A stretch of 50,562 bases of DNA from Planctomycetota bacterium (lineage in GTDB: Bacteria; Planctomycetota; Phycisphaerae; Sedimentisphaerales; Anaerobacaceae). Shown here piece after piece: positions 25,483 to 33,997 of this stretch (position 1 is the stretch's first letter; each line of letters opens with the position of its first letter). The translations under genes and the position numbers were made by a program. Location: positions 1 through 50,562 of the forward strand of contig VRUL01000039.1 of NCBI GenBank assembly GCA_019456145.1, read 5' to 3'. The notes under the pieces are model-generated. The model was not told where the DNA came from. It worked only from the letters and a program-made list of their open reading frames with translations, and did not search any database.

Positions 25483-26897
25483 TTTTGTTTGCTCCTGTTC
25501 TTTTTGGTTTTGTTAGCTCTTTTTTTCGGCCTTGAGATTTGCTCACCCATCTGTGCGCGCCACTTATTATAAAGTTCTTTAAGCTTCTTTAACAGGTCCG
25601 GCTCTTTAGAAGCCAGGTTGTTGGTTTCACCGATATCGATATCAAGATTATACAGTTCCAGGGAGCCTTTTCGGGAAAGCAGTTTCCATTTGCCGGCGCG
25701 AACGGCCCACTGGTCGGAGCCGTCGCAGAAGAAAAGTGCCTTGTGCAGGGGCTTTTTTGTTTGGCCGCGAAGGACCGGGAGCATGTTCTTTCCGTCATAG
25801 ATACGGTCGTTGGGGGCAAATGCCCCGGCAGCCGAAAGGATGGTGGGCATTACGTCCAGGCTTATGACAGGTTCATCACAAACGGCTGCTTTGGGCAGCT
25901 TTGCCGGCCAGCTTACAATAAAGGGGACACGGATTCCACCTTCATAAACGCTTTGCTTGTAATCGCGTAAAACTCCGTTATTGGCAAAATTCCTTTTTGC
26001 GCCTCCGTTGTCGGAGAAAAATATGACGAGAGTATTTTCGTCGGCGCCGTTCCGCTTCAGCGCGTTGAGGACATCGCCGATGGCTTCATCCATACATGCG
26101 AGCATCGCCAGGTAAATGTCACGGTCCTTATTGCCGGTGTTGAAGCGTTTTATGTACTCTGGCGGCGCCTGCAGGGGCCAGTGTACTGCGCTAAAGGGCA
26201 GATAGAGGAAAAAAGGCCGGCTGCGGTTGCGCTCAATGAATGAGACGGCATGGCGCGCGAGATTACGTGTGAGGTAACCGGTATCGTTAATCGGTTTTTC
26301 ATTGCTATATATGGATGTATAGTCGTCGGTTATGCTCAGATCAAAGTAGTCATGGGCGCCGTGGCCTAAGAAACCGTAGAATTCGTCAAAGCCGCGTTTT
26401 AGAGGGCGATATTGGGGCTGGATGCCTACGTGCCATTTTCCGATAACGGCAGTGGCGTAGCCTTGCTTTTTGAGCAGGTCAGCGATTGTAATTTCGCTCA
26501 AGGGTAATCCGATCCTGGAATCACCGCCTGTATAGAATCCGAACCGCTGCTGATATCTGCCGGTCAACAGTCCCGCCCGTGTCGGCGCACAGACATAGGC
26601 GCTGGCGTATGCGTTTGTTAATCGCACGCCCTGCCGAGCAAGGCGGTCAATGTTGGGTGTGCTGACCTCTTTCGGATGGTCGTAACAGCTTGCATCGGCA
26701 TATCCCTGGTCATCTGAAACGATAAGCACAATATTCGGTGGGGCATTAGTACGGGCCGCCGAAGTTTGACCGCCCAACCGGAATGTTCCTGCTGAGGCGG
26801 CCACGGGCCCGCTACCGCAACCGCCGGCAGCCGTAAGTGCTGCGGCAGTGCCGCCGATGGCGAGAGAAAGAAATTGGCGTCTGTTTAGATTTTCCAT
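25479..26897 (-). CDS. Tat-exported type I sulfatase
   Basis: Periplasmic sulfate-ester hydrolase. The frame is open to 26978, but I use the ATG at 26897, giving 472 residues starting MENLNRRQFLSLAIGG; the extra upstream residues are not signal-like and would cover the candidate promoter. Metal-site D62/D63 (LIVSDDQGYADASC), formylglycine Cys103 in YVCAPTRAGLLTG, GKWHVGIQPQY and FFSDNGGAKR. Residues 31-45 (PVAASAGTFRLGGQT) may be a diverged hairpin-repeat insertion. First gene of the array after a divergent gene, so probably the head of a transcript. Ends in a Lys-rich tail. Stop overlaps the next sulfatase start. Confidence 0.93.
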   Translation of the reverse strand: MENLNRRQFLSLAIGGTAAALTAAGGCGSGPVAASAGTFRLGGQTSAARTNAPPNIVLIVSDDQGYADASCYDHPKEVSTPNIDRLARQGVRLTNAYASAYVCAPTRAGLLTGRYQQRFGFYTGGDSRIGLPLSEITIADLLKKQGYATAVIGKWHVGIQPQYRPLKRGFDEFYGFLGHGAHDYFDLSITDDYTSIYSNEKPINDTGYLTRNLARHAVSFIERNRSRPFFLYLPFSAVHWPLQAPPEYIKRFNTGNKDRDIYLAMLACMDEAIGDVLNALKRNGADENTLVIFFSDNGGAKRNFANNGVLRDYKQSVYEGGIRVPFIVSWPAKLPKAAVCDEPVISLDVMPTILSAAGAFAPNDRIYDGKNMLPVLRGQTKKPLHKALFFCDGSDQWAVRAGKWKLLSRKGSLELYNLDIDIGETNNLASKEPDLLKKLKELYNKWRAQMGEQISRPKKRANKTKKNRSKQK

Positions 26898-26912
26898 TGT
26901 TTCTTTGTAATG

Positions 26913-26941
26913 AACATAGCAGCAACAAATAGAAAGTTCAA
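26913..26941 (-). promoter_or_regulatory. Candidate promoter at the head of the sulfatase array
   Basis: On the minus strand TTGAAC (26941-26936), 17 bases, then TATGTT (26918-26913), upstream of the sulfatase ATG at 26897. The leader would be only about 10 bases. The gene at 27045 diverges from here. Confidence 0.35.
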
Positions 26942-27044
26942 CCGGAAATATGCGGATTGGCCTTGACAGGAACTGCAAGATGCCTTAGATTTGCGTGCAA
27001 TGGGATAAAATCTATTTAATAAACAGGCGAGCTTAGGGGAACAA

Positions 27045-28247
27045 ATGGTTAAAACACCATACCAACGCAGGGTCATTGTACTTTTCATCTTTCTTTTTGG
27101 ATCAGGCTCTGTGATAGCGGCCAACACGTCGGGGCCGGTATCATTTTTGGACAGGGGACCATTTCTCAACATTTCCGATGAGAAGATCCGAGACTTCTAC
27201 GAACGGTATCGCGAAACGCTTTTTACTACCAAGACCAAAGTCCGTGTGAAGGCGATAATTACACCAACGTTAGAGGAAGCGAACGAGGCATATCGGCGGG
27301 CCAAAGCAGGGGAAGACTTCGATGAACTTATAGCTGAATACTTTCTGCCATACTTTGATGCTCACCGGAAAGAGAGACACGTAGGCAAAGGGGTGGACTT
27401 CCCATCGGTGGAGCCGGGGAATTTCTGGCGTGGGGACAGGGCGTCAGGGCCACTTGCAGGGCTCAAGATCGGAGATATTTCAAGGCCAGTTCCAAGATTC
27501 GGTAAAGGTGAAGAATATGCGGTACTGAAAGTGATGGCTGAAAGAAGGGGAAAGGTACTGGCGTTAGAAGAAGTGCGGGACAACATCTACTCGCGTTTCT
27601 GGGACGAACTGGCCGACAGGAAAATGTTCCAAGAAGTTACATTGGGCCGAAATCCCTGGTGCGGGACGTGCAGGGCCGGTCACAACGTGAATGGACAACT
27701 TTGGCATCTGGCCCAGCGCTATGATGAGAAGGGTGAGAGGGGGAAGGCCATCAGCGCGTGCTTACTCGCACTTCATGAGGTTCGGGTTCTCTCAGGTCCT
27801 AATGAACCCACGGTAAATGAAAACGGGTATTATCCCGAAGAACAATTTCTTATCGATCATGGAATGGATATCATGTGCTACTACATCGGATCGATCGACC
27901 GGGTGCATGCGCCGGACTGGCTGCCCTGGCGATTGTCTAATATTAAACACGAGAAAGTCGTTCCTCTGTTCATTAGGCTGGTGGAAAATCGCGGTCGATG
28001 GTGTAAAAGTGCGGCATATATGCTTGGGTCGATTAAGGCGAAAGCGGCGATTCCGGCCTTGAAGGACATGCTTAGAGATGAGCACATCCGTATTGTTGAA
28101 CGTCATCAAGGCGATAAGGTATCTGTTTATGCACAATACCATCTTAGAGAGGCAGCAAGGAGGGCACTAAAGCTTATGGGAGAAGATACTGAAGGGGTGA
28201 AGATCATTATCGGTAAAGTATACGGAGATCGGCTACCGAAACATTAA
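27045..28247 (+). CDS. Exported protein with parvulin-like domain and HEAT-like repeats
   Basis: 400 residues. A signal peptide covers about 1-27 (RRVIVLFIFLFGSGSVIA). Residues about 50-190 resemble a parvulin/PpiC-type peptidyl-prolyl isomerase region: RAKAGEDFDELIAEYF, a glycine-rich stretch, GPLAGLKIGDISRPVPRFG and EEYAVLKVMAERRGK. Catalytic competence cannot be judged. A small Cys pair (CGTCRAGH) follows. The C-terminal third has HEAT-like helices (KVVPLFIRLVENRGRWCKSA; AAIPALKDMLRDEH). It may be a periplasmic chaperone-like factor. It is the only plus-strand gene inside the interrupted ribosomal/sulfatase block, divergent from the array and convergent with trmD. AGGGGA precedes the ATG. 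Confidence 0.65.
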   Translation: MVKTPYQRRVIVLFIFLFGSGSVIAANTSGPVSFLDRGPFLNISDEKIRDFYERYRETLFTTKTKVRVKAIITPTLEEANEAYRRAKAGEDFDELIAEYFLPYFDAHRKERHVGKGVDFPSVEPGNFWRGDRASGPLAGLKIGDISRPVPRFGKGEEYAVLKVMAERRGKVLALEEVRDNIYSRFWDELADRKMFQEVTLGRNPWCGTCRAGHNVNGQLWHLAQRYDEKGERGKAISACLLALHEVRVLSGPNEPTVNENGYYPEEQFLIDHGMDIMCYYIGSIDRVHAPDWLPWRLSNIKHEKVVPLFIRLVENRGRWCKSAAYMLGSIKAKAAIPALKDMLRDEHIRIVERHQGDKVSVYAQYHLREAARRALKLMGEDTEGVKIIIGKVYGDRLPKH

Positions 28248-28355
28248 TAGGTAAGCTTACTGACGGCGAGTAAAGGAACGAACAAAAAAAAGAACCAGTC
28301 CAAACAAGAAACCGGGTGTAACGTTGCGGCGTATGTATCGATTATGTTCTGCATT

Positions 28356-29063
28356 TTAACCTTTGTCCTTTTCATTTTTATCGTTTTCATTCAGGAGGTC
28401 GGGGCGCCATTTTTTTGTACGTTCGAGGGCCTGTTGGCGGCGCCATTCGGCGATTTTTGCATGGTCGCCGCTTAAAAGGATATCGGGGACCTTCATGTTA
28501 CGAAAGACTTCCGGCCTGGTATATTGTGGATACTCCAGGAGCCCGGCGCTGAAGGAATCATCTTTGGCCGAGTCTTCGTCACCGAGGGCATCAGGCAATA
28601 ATCTTACGATGGCGTCGATGATTACCATAGCGGCAAGCTCGCCGCCGCTTAGAACATAATCGCCGATGGAGATTTGCTCTGCGCCGAGGCCGATGCGGAT
28701 TCGCTCGTCGAGTCCTTCGTATCTGCCGGCGATTAGAATGAGGCGCTTCTCGGCGCCTAATTCGAGTGCCTTTTTCTGGTCGAACTTTTGTCCCTGCGGG
28801 GTCATGAGGATTGTGCGACCTTTTTCGGGTGATAGGTTTTGGACGTGTTCGAAGCAGTCAAAAAGAGGGCCGGGCATCATAACCATACCCGGCCCACCGC
28901 CATACGGCTTATCATCAACCTTCCTGAAAGTATCTTTGGCAAAATCCCTTATGTTTGTAAGAACGATATCAACCAGTCCATTGTCACGGGCCCGCTTTAA
29001 TATCGAGTGGCCCAGGGGAGATTCGAACATCTCCGGGAAAAGAGTTAAGATATCGACCCTCAT
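28356..29063 (-). CDS. trmD: tRNA (guanine-N1)-methyltransferase TrmD
   Basis: Methylates G37 of tRNAs, using S-adenosylmethionine, to prevent frameshifting. 235 residues, full length. The knot-fold signature is present: MRVDILTLFPEMF at the start, KPYGGGPGMVM, LIAGRYEGLDERI, and SIGDYVLSGGELAAMVIIDA. Also the C-terminal LLEYPQYTRP and LLSGDHAKI. The ATG shares one base with the rpsP stop (TAATG), so the two are translationally coupled. It lacks the usual rplS directly after it. Confidence 0.98.
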   Translation of the reverse strand: MRVDILTLFPEMFESPLGHSILKRARDNGLVDIVLTNIRDFAKDTFRKVDDKPYGGGPGMVMMPGPLFDCFEHVQNLSPEKGRTILMTPQGQKFDQKKALELGAEKRLILIAGRYEGLDERIRIGLGAEQISIGDYVLSGGELAAMVIIDAIVRLLPDALGDEDSAKDDSFSAGLLEYPQYTRPEVFRNMKVPDILLSGDHAKIAEWRRQQALERTKKWRPDLLNENDKNEKDKG

Positions 29064-30613
29064 TACTTTTGTTTTTCGTCTTTGGCCTTTTTAGCGACCT
29101 TCTTTTTGCGTACCGGTTTGGTTTTTGCCTTAGCTTTTGGCTTTGCCTTGGGTTCTACTTCTGCTTTTTCTTCTGCGACCTGTTCTTTGGCTTCGGGGCC
29201 GGTTTTTACCTGGGCCTTTTTAGCGACCTTCTTCTTGCGTACCGGCCTGGATTTTACTTTAGCTTTTGGCTTTACCTTGGTTTCTACTTCCGCTTTTTCT
29301 TCGGCTGCCTGTTCTTTGGCTTCGGGTTCGGTTTTTTCCTGGGCCTTTTTAGCGACCTTCTTTTTGCGTACCGGCCTGGATTTTTCTTTGGCTTTTGGCT
29401 TTGCCTTGGGTTCTACTTCTGCTTTTTCTTCTACTTTGGCTTGGGGTTCCGGTTCTGGCTTAGCTTCGGGTTGGGGTTTCTCTTCGGCAACCTTAGCTTC
29501 GGCTTCGGCCTTTATTTTTGCATCAGCTTCAGTCTTTGCCTGAGCTTCTGCCTGGGCTTTTTCCTTAGCTTCGGTTTCTGCCTTTATTTTTTCTTCAGCT
29601 TCAGCCTTTGCCTGAGCTTCTGCTTCGGCTTTTTCCTTAGCTTCAGCTTCTGCCTTTATTTTTTCTTCAGCGTCAGCCTTTGCTTGAGCCTCTGCCTCGG
29701 CTTTTTCCTTAGCTTCGGCTTCTGCTTTTATTTTTTCTTCAGTTTCAGCCTTTGCCTGAGCCTCTGCTTCGGCTTTTTCCTTAGCTTCGATTTCTGCCTT
29801 TATTTTTTCTTCAGCTTCGGCCTTTGCCTGAACTTCTGCTTCGGCTTTTTCCTTAGCTTCGGTTTCGGCCTTTATTTTTGCATCGTCTTGGGCCTTGGGT
29901 TCTTCAGCCACCTGTTCTTTGGCTTCCGGTTCAGCCTCCGGCTTAGCTTCGGGTTTTTCTTCAGGGGCTTTAGCTTCTTCGGGTTCGGGCTTTGCTTTGG
30001 TTTCCGGTTTTTCTTCTGCTTTTGGTTCAGGTTCGGGCTTAGCTTCGGGTTGGGGTTTCTCTTCGGCAGCCTTAGCTTCAGCCTCAGCCTTTGCTTGAGC
30101 CTCTGCATCGGCCTTAGCTTGAGCTTCTGCATCGGCTTTTGCATCGGCCTTTGCTTTTGCATCGGCTTCGGCCTTTATTTTTGTATCAGCTTCGGCCTTT
30201 GCCTTTGCTTCGGCTTTTGCTTTTGCTTCGGCCTCTTCGGCCTCGGTAATACCCTTGGCAGCCTTTTCGGCGGTTATTCTTTCAAGTTTTGTGAAGAGCT
30301 TGCCCTTTGAACGGGCAATAGCTTTTGCGCGTGCGCGGCGCGCGGTTTTTTCTTCGGCATATTTGTGCTTTATGCCGAAGCGAAGCAGGATTTTCGAGAC
30401 GGTGTCGGAGGGCACCGCACCCTTATCGAGCCAATATTGGGCGCGCTCGAGGTTGATGACGACCTGCTTTTCGGGGTCTTTTTCAATGGGATCGTAATGT
30501 CCGAGCTTTTCAATTATTCTGCCGTCGCGCGGAGTTCGAGCGTCGATGGCATTTATTCTGAAGAACGGACGATGCCGCCTTCCCATGCGCATGAGTCTTA
30601 ACTTTACTGCCAT
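29063..30613 (-). CDS. rpsP: 30S ribosomal protein S16 with a very long repetitive C-terminal extension
   Basis: Small-subunit ribosomal protein bS16. Residues about 1-85 are an ordinary S16 (MAVKLRLMRMGRRHRPFFRI, KLGHYDPIEKDP, ERAQYWLDKGAVPSDTV, ILLRFG). The usual protein is 80-150 residues; this one is 516. From about residue 120 it is Ala/Lys/Glu-rich low complexity, predicted to be extended helix or disordered. One part is built of 24-residue units (72-base period, about 29.58-29.87 kb). The end is built of 43-residue units (129-base period) containing the basic block RPVRKKKVAKKA three times. No stop or frameshift interrupts it, and trmD overlaps its stop, so the extension is genuinely in frame. 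The function of the tail is unknown; RNA or ribosome-surface binding is possible from its charge. Confidence 0.95.
   Translation of the reverse strand: MAVKLRLMRMGRRHRPFFRINAIDARTPRDGRIIEKLGHYDPIEKDPEKQVVINLERAQYWLDKGAVPSDTVSKILLRFGIKHKYAEEKTARRARAKAIARSKGKLFTKLERITAEKAAKGITEAEEAEAKAKAEAKAKAEADTKIKAEADAKAKADAKADAEAQAKADAEAQAKAEAEAKAAEEKPQPEAKPEPEPKAEEKPETKAKPEPEEAKAPEEKPEAKPEAEPEAKEQVAEEPKAQDDAKIKAETEAKEKAEAEVQAKAEAEEKIKAEIEAKEKAEAEAQAKAETEEKIKAEAEAKEKAEAEAQAKADAEEKIKAEAEAKEKAEAEAQAKAEAEEKIKAETEAKEKAQAEAQAKTEADAKIKAEAEAKVAEEKPQPEAKPEPEPQAKVEEKAEVEPKAKPKAKEKSRPVRKKKVAKKAQEKTEPEAKEQAAEEKAEVETKVKPKAKVKSRPVRKKKVAKKAQVKTGPEAKEQVAEEKAEVEPKAKPKAKAKTKPVRKKKVAKKAKDEKQK
29076..29450 (-). repeat. 129-bp tandem repeat, three copies, in the rpsP 3' end
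   Basis: The block encoding RPVRKKKVAKKA recurs with starts near 29092, 29221 and 29350 on the plus strand, exactly 129 bases apart (43 codons). Copies are highly similar. Confidence 0.88.
29520..29880 (-). repeat. 72-bp tandem repeat in rpsP
   Basis: About five copies of a 72-base unit (24 codons: IKAEAEAKEKAEAEAQ and so on). For example TTTATTTTTTCTTC recurs at 29583 and 29655. The array is in frame and interrupted only by substitutions. Confidence 0.85.
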
Positions 30614-30668
30614 AACTTGTCCTTTCGTAACACTTTATAATCAATTTCCGTGAATTGTAAAAGGCAAA

Positions 30669-31013
30669 TCACGAAACGCGTTTAAAATGTAGTGCGTAGC
30701 CATTTAAGAAAATAGCTAAAATTGCCGTTTCAATCCCTGCGTCGGCAGCGATCCTTTGTATCTGTTCGTCAGTTAAATTGCCAGCATTTTCTTTTTCAGC
30801 CGGTGTCATTATGGCAACGGCCTTTTTCAACTGGTCCAATTCTGCGGTGCTGGGAGCGGCCAGCATTGCCAATTCACTGGAGCCTTCGTTGTCTTTGAAC
30901 TGGTCTCTTACCAGTCTGCCGTATTCGCTGCCGGCAAAGCGAGCTACTTTTTCCAGGTACTGTCCGATTGAGATTTTGGTATTTATCTTTGTTTTTGCTT
31001 CTTCTTTGGTCAT
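30669..31013 (-). CDS. Small uncharacterised protein between sulfatase and rpsP
   Basis: 114 residues, not recognised. It is soluble and predicted mostly helical, with a Lys/Thr-rich start (MTKEEAKTKINTKISIG), a central STAELDQLKKAVAIMTPAEK and a short hydrophobic C-terminal stretch (TAILAIFLNGYAL). It lies on the same strand, 28 bases after a sulfatase and 55 bases before rpsP, and may be co-transcribed with both. The composition looks like a real gene rather than a shadow. Confidence 0.65.
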   Translation of the reverse strand: MTKEEAKTKINTKISIGQYLEKVARFAGSEYGRLVRDQFKDNEGSSELAMLAAPSTAELDQLKKAVAIMTPAEKENAGNLTDEQIQRIAADAGIETAILAIFLNGYALHFKRVS

Positions 31014-31041
31014 TAGGTTTTCTTTAGCTTTTAGCAGAGCC

Positions 31042-32487
31042 TTATTTGGAAGCCAGCAGCAGCGGCTTTGGATTTTCGACCCAACCGGCCGGACGCTGGT
31101 TTTTGCCTTTTCGATTGAGGTCTCCGAGGTCGTCGCGGGCCTTTTCGGCTAGAGCCAGGAGACGCCTGACTACGTCGGGATTCCTGTCTGCCACGTTATT
31201 TTTTTCTGCGATATCAGAGTCGAGATTATACAACAGGAGCGGGCTGTTGGGTATTGGTTTTCCCCAGTTTCGTCTTTTTGGCTTCAACTGCAGATGCAAT
31301 TTCCACTTGCCCGAGCGAACTGCCTGCAACTGGTCTATCTGATAATAATAGAATGCCCGGTGTGGTGACTTTGCGTTTTTTTCACCTGCCATAAGGGGCC
31401 AGATGTCCCTGCCATCGATGATACGGTCGGCCGGCGGCTTTGCGCCGGCGAGCCTGGCGAAAGTGGGCAGCAGGTCCATGGTTGTTGCTATTTCGTCGCA
31501 GGTTTGGGCTGGTGGAATTTTTCCGGGGAAGCGGACGATACAGGGCTCTCGCATTCCGCCTTCCCAGGTGCTTCCCTTGTGGCCGCGGAGCGGGCCGTTG
31601 CCGCCGCCGAAACTATTGGAGGCGCCGTTGTCGGATGTGAATACGACGAGCGTTCGGTTGTCAATGTTGAATTTCTTAAGCGCAGCGAGAATCTCGCCTG
31701 TGGACCAATCGATTTCTTCGACGGTGTCACCGTATCTGCCATTTGCGGATTTACCTCGAAACTTTGCCGAAGCGTGGACCGGATTGTGGGGCATAGTGTG
31801 GGGCAGGTATAGAAAGAAGGATTTGTCCTTATTGGCGGTTATGAACTTAATCGCCTCTTCTGTGTAGCGTTTTGTCAGAGTGTCTTGTTTGGCCGGTGCT
31901 TCGATGACTTTTTCATTCTGCAATAAAGGCAGCGGCGGGCGATTATTGTTCGGCCTTTTGCCCATGTCGTTGCTGTATGGGATGCCGAAGTAATAATCGA
32001 AGCCCTGGCTTGTGGGAAGAAACTCGGGCTGGTCGCCGAGGTGCCACTTGCCGATGCATGCGGTGGCGTAGCGTTTTTCTTTGAGCAGGTCGGCGATGGT
32101 GATTTCATTCGGATTGAGTCCCTTTTTGTTGACCGGGAAGAGCACGCACAGGCCTGTGTCGTTGCCGTGCATGTTGACGCGGCGAGGATAGCAGCCTGTC
32201 ATCAGAGACGAGCGCGATGGCGTGCATACGCCGCTGGTCACGTAGAAGCTGGTAAAGCGCATTCCCTCTTCGGCCATTTTGTCGAGGTTCGGCGTGCGAT
32301 GCTTTGTTGAGCCGAAGCAGCCGACATCGCCATAACCCAGGTCGTCACAGTAGATGATAATAAAATTCGGTGGTTGGCGGCGGGCGGAGCGCTGCTGTGA
32401 AGCTGCGGCACATCCGGGTATTGTAAGGGAGGCGGCTGCCAGGCCTGTAACTTTTAAAAAATCCCGACGGTTTAGTTTTTGGTTCAT
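31042..32487 (-). CDS. Tat-exported type I sulfatase
   Basis: Periplasmic sulfate-ester hydrolase of 481 residues, lying between ffh and rpsP. Tat signal NRRDFLKVTGLAAAS then TIPGC. Metal-site D48/D49 (IIYCDDLGYGDVGC), formylglycine Cys88 in GVCTPSRSSLMTG, GKWHLGDQPEF, TMPHNPVH and FTSDNGASNSFGG. The sequence resembles the N-acetylgalactosamine-6-sulfatase/arylsulfatase A-like group; substrate is inference. It has no hairpin-repeat insertion in its linker. Separate from the main array of six. Confidence 0.94.
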   Translation of the reverse strand: MNQKLNRRDFLKVTGLAAASLTIPGCAAASQQRSARRQPPNFIIIYCDDLGYGDVGCFGSTKHRTPNLDKMAEEGMRFTSFYVTSGVCTPSRSSLMTGCYPRRVNMHGNDTGLCVLFPVNKKGLNPNEITIADLLKEKRYATACIGKWHLGDQPEFLPTSQGFDYYFGIPYSNDMGKRPNNNRPPLPLLQNEKVIEAPAKQDTLTKRYTEEAIKFITANKDKSFFLYLPHTMPHNPVHASAKFRGKSANGRYGDTVEEIDWSTGEILAALKKFNIDNRTLVVFTSDNGASNSFGGGNGPLRGHKGSTWEGGMREPCIVRFPGKIPPAQTCDEIATTMDLLPTFARLAGAKPPADRIIDGRDIWPLMAGEKNAKSPHRAFYYYQIDQLQAVRSGKWKLHLQLKPKRRNWGKPIPNSPLLLYNLDSDIAEKNNVADRNPDVVRRLLALAEKARDDLGDLNRKGKNQRPAGWVENPKPLLLASK

Positions 32488-32534
32488 GATCTTTCCTGTT
32501 CAACAAGACCCCAATACATTGGGGATTAAACACT

Positions 32535-32560
32535 GGATTCCCGCCTGCGCGAGAATGACA
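32535..32560 (-). repeat. GGATTCCCGC...GAGAATGACA dispersed repeat
   Basis: A single copy of the widespread GGATTCCCGCNTGCGC-type element between ffh and the sulfatase gene. Sequence similarity to this common class is from memory. Confidence 0.5.
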
Positions 32561-32569
32561 GGTACACGA

Positions 32570-33997
32570 TTATCTGCGTTTTATTTTTCCTCTTCTCTTT
32601 ATGACTCTTTTACGTTTCGAGCGCTGCTTTATTTTTCTTCCGCCCGACATAGCGGCGCTTAAGGTTTCCATATTCAATCCACCGGAAAATAAATTCTTTA
32701 GTCCGCCGAGAGCACCTCCGCTCATCGCCTTCATCATATCACGGCTTCGCTTAAAGGTCTTTACCAGACCGGAGACATCATTTGGTTGTACCCCTGCGCC
32801 TGCGGCAACGCGTCTTCTTCTCGGTGAATCTATAATATCCGGATCGCGGCGTTCGCGTGGTGTCATGGAATAAACAATAGCCTCCATTCTTGCAATCTCG
32901 CCGTCATCGATATCCATATCTTTGAGCTGTCCGCCCATACCGGGCATCATTTTGAGCATATCCTTGATTCCGCCCATTTTTTTTACGGCCTGCATCTGCT
33001 TTAGAAAATCATCGAAGCCAAAGCTTCCCTTGGCTATTTTCTTTTGTAGTTTCTCGGCCTCTTCGACCTCGAAATGCTCCTGGGCCTTCTCGACGAGTGT
33101 CACTACATCACCCATACCCAGGATTCTGCCTGCCATACGGTCGGGGTGGAATTCTTCGAGCTTGTCGAGCTTTTCTCCGACACCGATGAACTTGATGGGC
33201 TTTCCGGTAACGGCCTTTACGCTCAGCGCGGCACCGCCGCGGGCGTCGCCGTCGAGTTTTGTAAGTATGACGCCATCAAGTTCAAGACGCTCGTTAAACT
33301 CTTTGGCTGAAATGACGGCGTCCTGTCCGGTCATCGCATCACAGACGAGGTAAATCTGGTGGGGATTGACGGCCTTGGCGATATTTGCCACTTCTGCCAT
33401 CATTTCCTCATCTACGTGCAGCCGACCGGCAGTATCGAGGATGACGACGTCGTTGTTGTTTTGGCGGGCGTGCTTAATTGCGTTTTTCGCGACCTTTACA
33501 GGATTTTTGCTGTCCTCTGAGTAAACATCAATATTTGTCTGCTGACCCAGCACAACCAATTGCTCGATAGCAGCGGGTCTTTGCAGGTCGTCAGCGACTA
33601 AGAGGGGATTTTTCCCCTTGGCGACAATGTATTTGCCGAGTTTTGCAGCGGTGGTGGTTTTTCCGCCGCCCTGTAGGCCGGCCAACATAATTATGGTAGG
33701 GCCGGGCGAGACAAAATAGATACGGGTGTCGACGGGGCCCATCAGTTTTGTCAGCTCATCGTTGACGATTTTGACGAGGATCTGGCTGGGATGCAGGCTC
33801 TTTATCACCTCAGCGCCGATGGCGGCTTGGGTGACATCTTTGCAGAACTTCTTTACGACGCTGTAGCTGACGTCGGCTTCGAGAAGCGCCTTTCGCACGT
33901 CCCGCATAGCGTCGGAGACGTTTGCCTCGGTGATTCTTCCCCGGCCTGCAAGCGACCTGAAGACTGCATTGAATTTTTCGGTCAACGATTCAAACAT
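32570..33997 (-). CDS. ffh: Signal recognition particle protein Ffh
   Basis: SRP54 GTPase that, with the SRP RNA (gene at 40218-40319), delivers nascent membrane and Sec proteins to FtsY. 475 residues. An N domain is followed by the G domain with the P-loop GLQGGGKTTTAAKLG, DTAGRLHVDEEMM, TKLDGDARGGAALS and GVGEKLDKLEEFHP. The Met-rich M domain follows (MKKMGGIKDMLKMMPGMGGQ; IIDSPRRRRVAAGAG). The C-terminus is a Lys/Arg-rich tail. Head of the interrupted ffh-rpsP-trmD-rplS series. Confidence 0.98.
   Translation of the reverse strand: MFESLTEKFNAVFRSLAGRGRITEANVSDAMRDVRKALLEADVSYSVVKKFCKDVTQAAIGAEVIKSLHPSQILVKIVNDELTKLMGPVDTRIYFVSPGPTIIMLAGLQGGGKTTTAAKLGKYIVAKGKNPLLVADDLQRPAAIEQLVVLGQQTNIDVYSEDSKNPVKVAKNAIKHARQNNNDVVILDTAGRLHVDEEMMAEVANIAKAVNPHQIYLVCDAMTGQDAVISAKEFNERLELDGVILTKLDGDARGGAALSVKAVTGKPIKFIGVGEKLDKLEEFHPDRMAGRILGMGDVVTLVEKAQEHFEVEEAEKLQKKIAKGSFGFDDFLKQMQAVKKMGGIKDMLKMMPGMGGQLKDMDIDDGEIARMEAIVYSMTPRERRDPDIIDSPRRRRVAAGAGVQPNDVSGLVKTFKRSRDMMKAMSGGALGGLKNLFSGGLNMETLSAAMSGGRKIKQRSKRKRVIKRRGKIKRR

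Noticed and set aside
29076..29880. Regularly spaced direct repeats that could suggest a CRISPR array
   Set aside because: The units are contiguous, multiples of three, and lie within the rpsP frame, without unique spacers.
29069..30310. 413-codon plus-strand open frame rich in Phe, Leu, Cys and Gly
   Set aside because: It is antisense to the rpsP repeat region; the low-complexity, stop-free text follows from the Ala/Lys/Glu codon repeats.
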